Assembly: GCA_951217055.1 (NCBI GenBank)
Contig: OX578284.1
Location: forward strand, 44,047,467 to 44,111,466
Direction: 5' to 3'
DNA: 64,000 bases
Source: Gerris lacustris
Taxonomy: Eukaryota > Arthropoda > Insecta > Hemiptera > Gerridae
Positions within the stretch are counted from its first letter, which is position 1; every line of letters begins with the position of its first letter. The notes below the pieces were generated by a model. The model saw only the letters and a program-made list of their open reading frames with translations, was not told the origin of the DNA and searched no databases. Position numbers and translations under genes: made by a program. Below are positions 10,455-21,639 of this stretch, one piece after another.

Positions 10455-10918
10455 AAAAGATTTTGCAAACTAACATTGACTTCTTTTCCACATGCACTCA
10501 AACTTTTTTATTAACACCTAAACCTTTAAAGTACCTTTCCGATTATTAAGAAATTTGGATGGTTTATCGAAAGTATCAATCATCTGGGCACACTTAATAT
10601 TGGTAAATTGATACTTTTATTCATATCAAAAATAAAAGCAATTTTGACAGATTTAAAATAAAAAGAGAGAAACAATTAAACAATAATGGCTCGTAAATAC
10701 AAAACATAAAAGTACGCGATAAGCCTTGTCCAGACTGCCGAACCGAACAGAGGAAACGAGCCGAACATTGGTCTCTGCGCATGCTCAGAGTGAGATGCGC
10801 AGGCGCACTTTAGACTGGGCATGCGCAGAGACCAATGCTCGGCTCGTTTCCTCTGTTCGGTTCGGCAGTCTGGACGAGGCTTTAGGAGTCTAGGAAATTA
10901 TGTGGCACACTAATTTAC
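10455..10918 (+). mobile_element. HINE-like family 1, 3' part, interrupted by a MITE
   Basis: CTTCTTTTCCACATGCACTC, AGAAATTTGGATGGTTTATC and AATTTTGACAGATTTAAAAT match the second subfamily (compare 37690-37890). The tail AGTACGCGAT | TAGGAGTCTAGGAAATTATG is split by the insertion at 10721-10883. Confidence 0.55.
10721..10883. mobile_element. Foldback MITE with TA target
   Basis: AAGCCTTGTCCAGACTGCCG... is complementary over about 50 bp to the right end ...CGGCAGTCTGGACGAGGCTT. Inner arms GGTCTCTGCGCATGC / GCATGCGCAGAGACC. Flanking T|A fits a TA duplication. It interrupts a family 1 HINE tail, which fixes its relative age as younger. Confidence 0.75.
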
Positions 10919-10929
10919 AGTCAATATTT

Positions 10930-11060
10930 TTAATTTTACATGAAAACATAATTTTGACAGATTAAAAAAAAAACAATAGTGGGTCGTAAATAAAAAACAT
11001 TATTAGAGTACTCGATAGGACGCGAGGTAACCATGTGGCACAAACATTGACAGTCTATTA
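10930..11060 (+). repeat. HINE-like family 1, isolated 3' tail
   Basis: AATTTTGACAGATTAAAAAA, then GATAGGACGCGAGGTAACCA and TGTGGCACAAACATTGACAG, the family 3' end without the 5' part. Confidence 0.5.
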
Positions 11061-11149
11061 ATTATTTAAATAAAAAAAAAATTCTGATCTCCATTTTGCT
11101 AAATTTACCATTGGTTTCTACTGCTCGAAGAAGCACAACAGATATATGT

Positions 11150-11197
11150 TATAATATTCTAACCTATAAAATAGTTCATTGTTTGGCCGCTAGGTTT
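11150..11197. repeat. 48-bp exact copy of 8408-8455
   Basis: TATAATATTCTAACCTATAA ... GGCCGCTAGGTTT is identical at both sites. The remainder of the element is not seen here. Confidence 0.6.
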
Positions 11198-12560
11198 ACA
11201 AAGTACGTAAGTTTCAGATTATCTAGTATGTTCAGTATTTTAATGAAAATGTAAAAAAAAGTTTGTCGTGTTCTCTTTGAAGGTTTTGTTCGGCTTAGTT
11301 TCTTTAAGCTGAACCTTTCCCAAGCAGTTGCATTAATAATTTCTACGATTATTATTTTTACTATTCTTTTGGCTTGTGACCCAAACCATTCGTGTTTACA
11401 AGCTATTTTCCATTTGAATCTCATCTTGAGAGTTGTAATGACGCTGGCTTATTCTTCAGTTGAAGTGAACCATCCCTAAGTTCCCTTGGATTGTTCACTG
11501 ATCGTGGTCTGGGAACCACATTGCGTCGTGTCTTAGAAACAAGTCCCGATGATCTTCAGGGTGAAGGCCAAAAGAAAGTATCAACTACTTCGTTTCCCTT
11601 TCTTTTTTAAAAAGTGTTCGAACAAAAAAAATGAACTTTTTTTTACCCGAACCTAAGAATAATTACATGTTCTAAAGGGGATTATATTTCGGAGGAGAGT
11701 TGACCTTTCTACTTGCTTTCGTTCACGTATTTATACCTTCTAATACATCTTACGGTTTTAAACTGGATTTTTTGGGAAGAATAACTTTTCTTCTATTTCC
11801 CCCACTATTGTCATAGTAAAAAAAAATAGTTGATGATGGCAATTACTAAATTTCTCATAAGTCATCATTTCTTTTCTATGAAATTGCAAAAAAAATGAAA
11901 ATTGTTAATCAAACTCAACTACTTATTTTTATTAGCATTTTTAGGCCCTTCTTCTACCGCCGTCATGCAACTCGTGAAATTGTCGTATAAGAGTCCCTTT
12001 GCGACTGCAAATGGATCAAAACTTTGTCCACCAGAGCGATGGCAATGCAATTTAGTCGCAACATTCTCATTTCAATGTATACAGTAAGACTGAATGTTTC
12101 AGTTTGTTTTCAACTTTCATGTGGTTTTATGATTTTCTCTTTCTGAAGTATCAGAGCAACAAAATTGGCAGCTTCCATTGATTATGGAAGCGATTAATTT
12201 TATTGATAAGAGTTCAGTTTTATAGGTTCACCTTGTCTATACCGACCGTATTCTATATTTTAAAAATCCCCCATTTTTTACTACTGGCATCTTTAAATTT
12301 GTAAATATTACCAAATTAAAGTTTTGCCACGGCATTACTACTTTCTCTATGCATGGGTGATTCCAATTTAAAGTGCAATTTTCATGTCCTAGATGAATAA
12401 CTGGAGCGTTTTTCACATAATTGACAGGATTTTTCTTCATGGTAACTCAGTTAAGCTAACAGAACTGCAACCAAGCAAAAAAAGTAATACGCCGCTTAAT
12501 TTTAATCGCTACAAAAAATTTCAAAAGGCGATTTTGCAACAACCGTGGCTGTCCTTTTCA
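11198..12560. other. Interval without recognised features
   Basis: Contains scattered short ORFs on both strands without coding character. No structured repeat identified. Confidence 0.4.
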
Positions 12561-12689
12561 CTTCAATCTAGCTCATACATTAATAATTTTTTCCGTGGTA
12601 GGCTGTGAAATAGTAACTTTAGAGCCTAAAAAACAGAGCTAAAATCCATTTTTTCATTACGTGGACTTAAAAAATCTTTTCATTACTCC

Positions 12690-13091
12690 TAGCTGTAAAG
12701 AAAAAATCTTTTACGTCCTAGGCACTAAAAAGATTTTTTCTTTACGGCGGGTAGTTGTCAAAACTTCCGTTTGTACCGCTTCAGTCTTTGTAGAAATGCT
12801 TCTAGTACGATAAAAATCCGCTAGATGTCAATGCGTTTTATTTATCTTTTCTTATAGTGTAACCTCATTTTAAGGTTTCTTTTTTTAAGTCTTAAGTATG
12901 TACTAATATTTGTTATTATTATATATTGATTAGTGATTAATATTTAATGTTTTTTTTCATTGTCTGCTACCTCGGAAAAAATAGCATATGCTACGCGACT
13001 TTGAAGTGTTTTTTCTTTACCTTGGCAATATTTACTGTCTCGCTTCGCTCGACAGTAAATGTAATTGCCGCGGTAAAGAAAAAACTCACTT
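12690..13091. mobile_element. Cassette family B (two-hairpin plan)
   Basis: A 5' hairpin GTAAAGAAAAAATCTTTT / AAAAGATTTTTTCTTTAC (12695-12745) and a 3' hairpin GAAGTGTTTTTTCTTTACC ... GGTAAAGAAAAAACTCACTTC (13003-13091) whose inner part is ACTGTCTCGCTTCGCTCGAC. Both contain TCTTTAC/GTAAAGA, as does the family A hairpin. No ORF is retained between them. Confidence 0.45.
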
Positions 13092-13099
13092 CACAGCCT

Positions 13100-14379
13100 T
13101 GTAACATAATATACTATTATTCAAAAACTTATTGGATAATTTTGAACTAGGGTCCTACCAGGATTAAAATATGAGTTAGTTATTAAAAATAATACATTAT
13201 TACTAAACGGAACTTCAAGTTAAAGTTTGTCCTTTAAAAAATGTAATTACCGTGACATTATATATATGTGACCCCTACTCTGGTTGTGGCAGGGAGATTT
13301 TAAGTGGCAAGAGATTTTTGCAATGCCGCAACACTGGTTTTCTAGCAACAGTTGATAGGGGATGAGCTGAACCCTTCAGTTGGGAGCTAGCGCTAATTCC
13401 GATTGTTCTTCCAGTTACATACCCTTTTAAACGTAATTACCGGGCATGTTATTAAAGTCTATTTTCAAAAACTTAATAGGTTAAGTTATAGTTCATTGTT
13501 TAGGCTTTTAAGAGTGCTATTTAATGGTGTATTCAAATTGGATTTTTATTTTAAACTACTGACCAAAATATTTTCTTAAAGTGTGAAATGTAACAACCGT
13601 GCACGAAAATGTGTAATTCGCGTGGCTTAATTACCATGCTTTAAATAAATTTAATTCCGGCCTATAAATTTAAAAATTATTTCCCATCTGTCCCGCATGC
13701 TACAATATATCTGAAATTAGTCCGAGAACATTCCATAATATTTCCTGAATTTTTTTAAGTCCAATTTTAGATTCCAAAATAGCCCTTTAAATTGAAATCA
13801 CCCGTATATTTTTCCAGTGTATCTTCCCATAAACTCCGTGTGAGAAAGTAAAAGTGGAACTTATTATCTCTTCTAAAATATGCTTAATCAGCTTCTGAGC
13901 ATTATATTTTGATTAAGAGCTAATTGATCAGGGTTATTATATGGTTTAAATTTCAGTGGTCTGGCTCCTAAAATATTCGTGTTTTTTTACTCACCCGAAT
14001 TCTTGCGGTTGGTTAATTATACCAAAAGAGTTAACCAGTCATTTCTAACGGTATAGTTGAGCATTGATACTATGGGAAACAAACATAGTACAACAGAACT
14101 TCCAGAATTTAATATGATGATTCGGCAATATCTTTGAGATTAAATCAAGTTCTTTTTATATTTATAAATCCAGTTTTTTTTGTTCTTTTTTAGGACTTTT
14201 GTAAATTTCAGGATTCAAGATTAAGGATAGGTGGTAGAAAGTTCTTGAAAATTCAAAGCTGTGCCATAAAACAACTTAATAACTTTATTTAAACTTTCAA
14301 TTATTGGAAGCTATATGAATGCTTAACTTAAATGTTCATGGAGAGTTAAATTCACCAAATAATTGATCAATTTTTTGTG
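13100..14379. other. Interval with short repeated GTAATTACCG phrases
   Basis: AATGTAATTACCGTGACATT (about 13240), AACGTAATTACCGGGCATGT (about 13430) and TTAATTACCATGC (about 13628) recur. Possibly more of family B or another degraded element. No gene. Confidence 0.3.
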
Positions 14380-14620
14380 TCAGCTTCAGCTAATTTTAAC
14401 AACCAGTTTATAATTTTTAACTGTCAGCTTATTTTATCAATTGGCTTATCACTTTTAACTGAAACCTTATTTTATTAATTGGCTAATCACTTTTAACTGT
14501 CAGCTTATTTTATCAATTGGCTAATCACTTTTAACTGCCAGCTTATTTTAACAATTGGCTAATCAATTTTAACTGTCAGCTTATTTTATCACTCAGCTAA
14601 TCAATTTTCACTGTCAGCAA
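14380..14620 (+). repeat. 38-bp minisatellite
   Basis: Six to seven copies of a unit with CAGCTTATTTTATCAATTGG and CTAATCACTTTTAACTG. CAGCTT-type landmarks fall at 14425, 14501, 14539 and 14577. Confidence 0.8.
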
Positions 14621-15044
14621 ATGTTTTTAGGGATTATATACTTGTTGGAAATTCATGAATAAGTTCTATAAATCTTCTAATAATAATTCTACACATCTTG
14701 GTAGAATTAACTTATTTTGTTTCTTACTAAATTAGTTAAATCTATTGAAATTTCATGGAACATTAATCATGTCGAATTCCATCCGTCGCATCGAGTCGGT
14801 CATAATCAGGAATAAGTACTATAACTTCTAAAATAAATCTAATTGATTGACTAATTGTAAATTTAATATCTTTGACATTTGAATAAAATCTACTTAAAAA
14901 TCTGCTCACAGAAAGCCCCATATTAATTTCGAATATTTATTATTTTATCAAATAAATGTGACACTGTTGGAAATCGAAACAAGTCAAAATAACCACATCT
15001 TATTTCCCGATGGGATGACATTATTTTATACTCATGTAACCATT

Positions 15045-15318
15045 CGTCCAATAATAATTGGACGCGAGGAAGTTAACCACCTCTAAGTGCCACACTAATT
15101 GGCAGACTATTATTTAAACTTATTCTAAAGAGAATAAGATTTAATACATTCTTAGTGATTTTTTTTTAAATCTCATATGTTTTTTTGTGTTTTTGGTAAC
15201 ACTGATATTTTGAAATCAATTTAATTGTATTTTACACTCATGTGATATGTTCTGTGAATCACATGTTTTATCACATGCTGTGGATCATGAGGAAGCTATG
15301 AACCACACAAATTGGCAG
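15045..15318 (+). repeat. Two HINE-like family 1 3' tails
   Basis: GGACGCGAGGAAGTTAACCA...AAGTGCCACACTAATTGGCAG (15060-15107) and GAGGAAGCTATGAACCACAC...AATTGGCAG (15288-15318). Only the 3' ends are present. Confidence 0.5.
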
Positions 15319-16012
15319 ATCTTTTCCTATTGTTGTTGTGGTCACTTGTAGATAGTTTACAAGATGTTGAACGTTTGAAATCAGAGTTAGGTTTATGTAG
15401 CGGAGACAGGATGTGTGGTAAGGATAGTAAAGAAAGTGAAGGTATAGAAGTCTTACAAGGACCAGGTTGAGTTAAGAGGTAATGAGATGACCATGTGTTT
15501 GGTATCCTGAACCTGCAGGCAATCTCTTCCATTTCTTTACCAGTAAAGGACCAATCACTCTGCACTTGCCTTCCTTTATAAAGGCAAACCCTCTCAGTCA
15601 AATTACCTTACACATATTAAATAACTTTAATAATACCTACATTTTACTTTTAACAACTTCACTGTTATTGCCTACTACTTTCACTCTAAATATTGCATAA
15701 TGTTTTTTTTTTACACCACTCGAAATTTCATTATTATAATTGTAAACTTGTCACTTTTACGAAGTTAGTAGTATTGATTGAGATTTTATGGTATTTACTC
15801 ATAGTGAAGGTTGATAAGAAAAAAAAATTTTTTTTTTTTTGAAAATAATAATATAGAATGCTTCAACGATAAAATAAACCTTAATACATCACCCCTAGTC
15901 AAACCAATAACAAATCCACACGTATAACAACTACATGTCCTTAATTCAGAAGCCTCCTAGCATTTTAAATCAACAATGTTATTATATTTATTGAAATGTA
16001 TTATTTGTGTTA

Positions 16013-16015
<3 letters not shown>
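15319..16015. other. Interval with an unsupported - strand ORF
   Basis: A 101-codon frame at 15296-15601 (-) contains SDWSFTGKEMEEIACRFRIP and a CCTT|GTAAGA donor-like site, but no family was recognised and it overlaps a repeat tail. The rest is A/T-rich. Confidence 0.25.

Positions 16016-16048
<33 letters not shown>
16016..16048. repeat. Poly(T) tract
   Basis: More than 30 consecutive T apart from the flanks; may mark the tail of a retroposed element on the - strand. Confidence 0.7.
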
Positions 16049-16261
16049 CTTTTAGTTAAACATGTAAAATTTGCTAGGAAGTTATCAACCCAGGTACAAT
16101 GAGGGTGAAATTCCACCGCAATAATCCCAACTCCTCTGATCCTAGACGCAGAGATAATTCCTCTTTTGCCGATACCCAACTACCGACCTCCCCCTCCCAC
16201 ACCATGTACCCCAAACCCCTCGTCCTTTAACCTTTATATACTATTCCGAACTTGTAAAATT

Positions 16262-16310
16262 ACCATTACACTGATGATGACTGAATAAGTCGGAACCGGT
16301 ATGTAAGTCA
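16262..16310 (+). ncRNA. Hammerhead-like motif (third copy, diverged)
   Basis: CTGATGA at 16271-16277, stem II GACT-GAATA-AGTC with the same bulged T, then GGA in place of GAA, palindrome ACCGGT and A, with stem I TGTAA (16302-16306) exactly complementary to TTACA (16266-16270). The loops differ from the 4946 copy while the pairing is kept, which supports a structural rather than a sequence constraint. Confidence 0.35.
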
Positions 16311-16588
16311 AAAAAATATATTTATGGTTTGACATTAAAATTATTGAACAAGTAAAAGTGTTTTCTTTTCTTGTCACTTTTACACTGAATACCATTGCAG
16401 ATATTGCATAATTTTTAATTCTTAGCCTAATTTTCATTATTATAATTGAAACTTGTTATTCTTATACTTTAAATATTCTTATATAATTTTTAATTTTAAA
16501 ATCTCATTAAAATAATGTCAACAATAACAACAATGTAACAAATAATGTGTGTGTGTATGTGACTCTTGTTACATTTATTGTTTTTGCT

Positions 16589-17098
16589 CCCGAGCTTACC
16601 GAAGGTAACGAAAACTGTGTGATCGTTCTAAAGAACGAACAACTTTTAGGTCTCCGATTTAAAAAAATTAAAGACAGACATCGTTTCAGACATCAGAGAA
16701 CATTTTTGGTTCCGTGTCTGTCTGTCGGTTTGTCGGTCTGTCGATCAATTTTTTCGAACCAACATATCTTAAGAACTACTCGTCCAATTTTATTAAAATT
16801 GGGATGGTAGGTCATAATTATCACATTGTTGGTCCCATACAGGTTTCAACCTTATGCGCCCATTTGTTCTCTTCCACATGCGCACAAACATACATTTATT
16901 TACACCCATATCTTCAACAGTGCTCATCTAATTTTTATGAAATTTTGATGGTTCGTCGAAAGTAGCCCGTAGATAGCCCCAGATTAATTTCAACCGTCTG
17001 TGCTCTTTAAATTTTGCTGAATTGATACTTTAATACTTGTAAAAAATCAAAACAATTTTGATATTTAAAAAACGAGGGAAAATAGACTGCCAATTGGT
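16589..17098 (+). mobile_element. HINE-like family 1, subfamily 2 (+ copy of an inverted pair)
   Basis: CCCGAGCTTACCGAAGGTAA opens it. Then GTGTCTGTCTGTCGGTTTGT, AACCAACATATCTTAAGAAC, ACTACTCGTCCAATTTTATT and CTTCCACATGCGCACAAACA follow, and it ends AGACTGCCAATTGGTGT, where the inverted copy begins. Confidence 0.6.
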
Positions 17099-17440
17099 GT
17101 ATGTTTTGTGTTATTGAATAAATGTATGTTTGTGCGTATGTGGAAGAAAAAACAAATGAGCACAGAAGGTTGGAACTTATAGGTGACCAACAATGAGCTA
17201 CTTATGACCTACCATACAAATTTCATTAAAATCGGACGTGTAGTTTTTAAGATATGTTGGTTCGCAAAAATTGAGTGAAAGACCGACAGACAGACACGGG
17301 ACCAAAAATGTTCCCTGATGTCTGAAACGGATTTATGTCTTGGAATTTTCAACATCGGAGACATCAAATATTTTCGGTCTTCAGAACGATCACGTAGCTT
17401 CCGTTACCTTTACCTTCTGTAATTTCGGAAGCAAAATGAA
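17099..17440 (-). mobile_element. HINE-like family 1, subfamily 2 (- copy of the inverted pair)
   Basis: Reverse complement of the same family: GTGCGTATGTGGAAG, GTTTTTAAGATATGTTGGTT, GACCGACAGACAGACACGGG and GCTTCCGTTACC near the end. Lies tail to tail with 16589-17098. Confidence 0.6.
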
Positions 17441-17479
17441 ATAAATTGGATAATTATAGGTTTTAAAAGCATAAAATCA

Positions 17480-17535
17480 GTAAATTGTAGGAAATAGTAC
17501 GCGAGGAAGTTGTGTGCCACACTAATTGCCAGAGT
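17480..17535 (+). repeat. HINE-like family 1, 3' tail
   Basis: AGTACGCGAGGAAGTTGTGT followed by GCCACACTAATTGCCAGAG. Confidence 0.5.
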
Positions 17536-17691
17536 AGAGAAACTTCAGGTTTATTGACTTACTTGAAAAACTTATTGGAATATAACGTGAAGATAGCGAG
17601 GATTAGACAAAAGTTAAAATCGAAGTTGAGATCTAACGACTTTTAAAAACAAATTATTTTCGTCTTCACGGTAGAAACAAGAATGGGGTAT

Positions 17692-17835
17692 TTCTTTAGA
17701 TTGTTTTTCCCCTGTTTTTTTAGAATATAAATGGATGTAATTATTTATACAGTCCTTTGTCTAAATAACTATTAAGACAAAGGGATGTTTAGTCCTATGT
17801 ACTTTGGGACAAACGAATATCACACTTCTGTTTTT
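17692..17835. mobile_element. MITE, ACTTCTTTAG family, partial copy 2
   Basis: Left end TTCTTTAGATTGTTTTTCCC, then the core in the opposite orientation to copy 1 (AAGACAAAGGGATGTTTAGTCC, interrupted here by rule of length; see 17770-17800) and ACTTTGGGACAAACGAATA. The right hairpin half is missing. Confidence 0.55.
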
Positions 17836-17955
17836 ATTTTTATTTTTGACTGATCCTCAATTTTTATTTTTATATTTGATTGATCCTTATTATCCTCACT
17901 TTTTATTTTTGATACTGATCCTTAATTTTTATTTTTATATTTGATTGAACCTCAC
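17828..17955 (+). repeat. Degenerate T-rich tandem repeat
   Basis: About three units of TTTTTATTTTTATATTTGAT followed by TGATCCT/TGAACCT. Confidence 0.5.
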
Positions 17956-18019
17956 TATCCCCAATTTTGTTTGTTTGTAGTTTGAAATTAACTAATATTT
18001 AATTTTACTTTCACTTCTA

Positions 18020-18085
18020 TGTTTTGCTCTTTTCGACTTTTAATTTAGTATAATCACTAAATTAAAAGTCGAAAAGAGCAAAACA
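18020..18085. repeat. Perfect 30-bp inverted repeat
   Basis: TGTTTTGCTCTTTTCGACTT... pairs without mismatch with ...AAGTCGAAAAGAGCAAAACA across a 6-nt spacer (ATAATC). Confidence 0.85.
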
Positions 18086-18089
18086 AAAA

Positions 18090-20190
18090 AAAATCTTTCT
18101 AGTTCTACGAAAAACCTTTTGTCTAGATGTTTTCGTGACTAAGATTGATTAATACAAAATTCTATCGAAAAAAAGGCTGAAAAACTAAAGACAATAAACT
18201 TCTTACGAATTTCCATTTCTCTAATCCTAAAAAAACATATGTTCACCTATTAAAAATAAATTGAAGTCATGGCCGAAATAAAGAAAAATTATAAAAAGAA
18301 GTTTTGTCGAAAACTAAAGAAGGTTTTATCATTTCCTTCTTACAAAGGTATCAAGTTAAGAGGTTCGGGTGTGAAAATGTTTGAGAATGAGGTAACATGG
18401 GAAAACACTTTGATATGCAGGATCTAAATCCATCCCGGACCTTGGCACTGCTTTCTAGCCCACGGGGCAATATAATCCCCAGGCGAGTTGAGAGGTAAAC
18501 CATGGGAAACTGTAAACCACCGAACACATGAACACATTCTGACAGTGAAACAGATATCACTCTTAATACTGTTAGACTCGACTAACTACGTGTTTTCACT
18601 CTTTAGTTACCCATTCTCAAAGTTTAATGCCACTACTCTTTGTTTTGGATTCGGGGTGATTGGAATGATTGGGTTAATGATCAAATGCTGATTGGACCGA
18701 AATAGGATTGAGGATTTTTTTGTTAAACAGATAGAATAAGATCCTTTTGTAGATTACTATGTAATTCTAGATCGTGATTACATGCAGTTAATTTCATGGT
18801 TTAGTATTGTTATTAATAAGATAAAATTGCTTCTAAAAAGATTTTAACTAACTTACTCCTGGTGAATCTCAAATAGCAACATTCATAATATTGTTGTCAA
18901 AAATGACAATACCTTAATTTTAATGCTGAGGGGATTCGACCTTTATAGTGAACTCACTATCTCTGTAGCGTTTTATTAGTTTAGAGAAATTCGGAGCGAG
19001 CTTAGAGCTCTTGATGTGGATATCCAACGACGAGAATCTTTCTCTTCTTCTTCGTTTTTAACTCTTTATATTAAATAATAGGTAGCTCGAACTGGTAGCG
19101 GAGTATTTTAACGGAGAATTGAAAAGTTTTGAAAATTCAATCTGGACCAAGAATAGAAGCATTCTTGGTCCAGATTGCATTATCGTGAATAAATAAAATT
19201 CTATTCCAGAAAAAGTTCAATTGATCTTGGACTTCAATCGTTTTGAAAATGGATTATTCGTACGGTTTTCAATCCAGATTGATGTTTCAAAAACGTTATT
19301 TTTATCCTCCATGAAAGTGTAGCCATTGATATTATTCTGTTAAATTTTGGTAAATTTAAGGACTATAGTAATTTAGGATTTACAAAAAGATATGCATAAC
19401 AATCTGTTTTATTCGTTTATTATATAAAGTCTATGTAATATTATTGACTCAAAGGTAAACAAACGCAAGCATAATCCAATTACAAATAATATATTCGTCA
19501 GCATATTTGAGCGTAGCACAGATATACAATACACAGTACTATATTATAAGAAGATAAAGGCTTGACAATAGTAGGCCGGATACAGGATAGCAATCTACTT
19601 CATTAATTACATCGTACATTTCCATTTAAACAATAAGAAGTAACAACTAAAGTTTATACTACTAATGTAAGTAGGAATAAGAACTAATGTTTATCTTGAA
19701 ATTATAATTAAAAATAATAATAATTATCATTGTTTTTAACATTTCTCTTACAAAAGAGTGTGAATTAGAAAAAAGTCTTTGTACCTGAAGATTATTATTG
19801 TATACCTTAAAAATGATTTATTATTACTTGTAATATAATGTAGAATTATTATGTTAAACATCAAGTAAGACAAATGTATTTTTTAAATTTCGAACTCAAT
19901 TAATATGAGTGCAACGTTTTACTTTCATGTGTACTGCATTATTTACATTAAAGTTTATACATCATTATTTCTTTGTAATCTTTCTTTTTTGAACACTGGA
20001 CTGATTCTCAAAGAATTAAGATCGGGTATATATGTATTACGCGTATTACTACCGACTTCTTACTTACTATTATTAAAATGAAAAAGAATTAATAAATTAA
20101 TGATTTTTGTGTACTGCAGTGTAAGATAGTACTTTGAAAATTGCAAAAAAAGACAATGGCAAAGCAGTGACCTGCTGAAAGTTAGGAGGA
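18090..20190. other. Interval without gene; one short hairpin
   Basis: Apart from the hairpin at 19139-19176 nothing structured was found. Short ORFs at 18351-18691 lack support. Confidence 0.4.
19139..19176. repeat. Perfect 16-bp hairpin
   Basis: AATCTGGACCAAGAAT and ATTCTTGGTCCAGATT flank AGAAGC. Confidence 0.8.
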
Positions 20191-20199
20191 ATCAAAATT

Positions 20200-21262
20200 G
20201 CAGTTCTTGTCTTGTTTAGAGTAATAACAATCTCAGTTTTTGATTAGAATAATCACTATCTCAGTTCTTGGCTAGAGGAATCACTATCTCAGTAACAATC
20301 GCAGTTCTTGGTTAAAGGAATCACAATTACAATTCTTGGTTAGAAGAATCACTGTCTGATTTACAATTGCAGTTCTTGGTTAGAGGAATCACAATCTCAG
20401 TTTTTGATTAGAATAATCACAATCTCAGTTCTTGGTTAGAGGAATCATTATCTCAGTTCTTGATTAGAATAATCACAATCTCAGTTCTTGGCTAGAGGAA
20501 TCACTATCTCAGTAACAATCGCAGTTCTTGGTTAAAGGAATCACAATTACAATTCTTGGTTAGAAGAATCACTGTCTCATTTACAATTGCAGTTCTTGGT
20601 TAGAGTAATAACAATCTCAGTTTTTGATTAGAATAATCACTATCTCAGTTCTTGGCTAGAGGAATCACTATTTCAGTTACAATCGCAGTTCTTGGTTAAA
20701 GGAATCACAATTACAATTCTTGGTTAGAAGAATCACTGTCTCATTTACAATTGCAGTTCTTGGTTAGAGAAATCACAATCTCAGTTTTTGATTAGAATAA
20801 TCACAATCTCAGTTCTTGGTTAGAGGAATCACAATCTTAGTTCTTGATTAGAAGAATCAAAATCGCAGTTCTTGGTTAGAGGAATCACAATCTTAGTTCT
20901 TGATTAGAATAATCACAATCTCAGTTCTTGGTTAGAGGAATCACAATCTTAGTTCTTGATTAGAAGAATCAAAATCGCAGTTCTTGGTTAGAGGAATCAC
21001 AATCTTAGTTCTTGATTAGAATAATCACAATCTCAGTTCTTGGTTAGAGGAATCACAATCTTAGTTCTTGATTAGAAGAATCAAAATAGCAGTTCTTGGT
21101 TTGAGGAATCACAATTATTGGTTAGAAGAATCACTATCTCAGTTCTTGGTTTGAGGAATCACAATTCTTGGTTAGAAGAATCACTATCTCAGTTACAATC
21201 GCAGTTCTTGATAAGAGTTATCATAATCTCAGTTCTTGATAAGACAAATCACAATCTCAATA
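20200..21262 (+). repeat. 28-bp minisatellite with 112-bp higher-order units
   Basis: Basic unit CAGTTCTTGGTTAGAGGAAT followed by CACAATCT (28 bp), in many variants. From 20820 to 21080 the variant TTAGTTCTTGATTAGAAGAA recurs at 20837, 20949 and 21061, exactly 112 bp (four units) apart. Earlier a longer block with AGTAACAATCGCAG recurs at 20292, 20513 and similar at 20677. Confidence 0.9.
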
Positions 21263-21504
21263 CTTTTCAGGAGGCAGAACGGCTTTGCCAAATGTATCCC
21301 ACATCACCACAAGTTAATGCAGACAGCTGCCGATAAGGTGGGATTATATTTTTATGATCCAATTCGGAAGATGCTGAGCACAGTTCACAAGCACAGTGCA
21401 AGCAGAATAGTTTATTAACCGTAATTTTGTGTTGGGATTAGTATGTTTATTATAACAATCAATAGAATAAATCTTTACCTCCGAAATAAATTAATATAGT
21501 CTAT

Positions 21505-21630
21505 GAGATAGCATACATAAAAGGGATTAAATTCCATCAAGCTAAAAGTTTGTGAATGAGTTCATTTTTTGTCGTCCTCTAAGAATATGTGTTAGGCAAA
21601 ATTCGTCTGCGGGACATAGTTTTAAAAATA
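21505..21630 (+). repeat. Dispersed repeat shared with 53457-53585
   Basis: GAGATAGCATACA, CATCAAGCTA, TAAGAATATGTG and AATTCGTCTG...GACATAG occur in the same order and spacing at both sites. Confidence 0.6.
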
Positions 21631-21639
21631 ACAAGATAA

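Noticed and set aside
15296..15601. 101-codon - strand ORF with a donor-like GTAAGA
   Set aside because: It overlaps a HINE-like tail, starts at TTG and has no recognised domain; kept only as a note on the interval.
18020..19176. microRNA precursors at the 18020 and 19139 hairpins
   Set aside because: Perfect pairing, very short loops and lack of mismatched duplex features fit foldback repeats better than miRNA precursors.
20200..21262. CRISPR-like regularly spaced repeats
   Set aside because: The units are contiguous with no unique spacers, and the window is from an insect nuclear genome.
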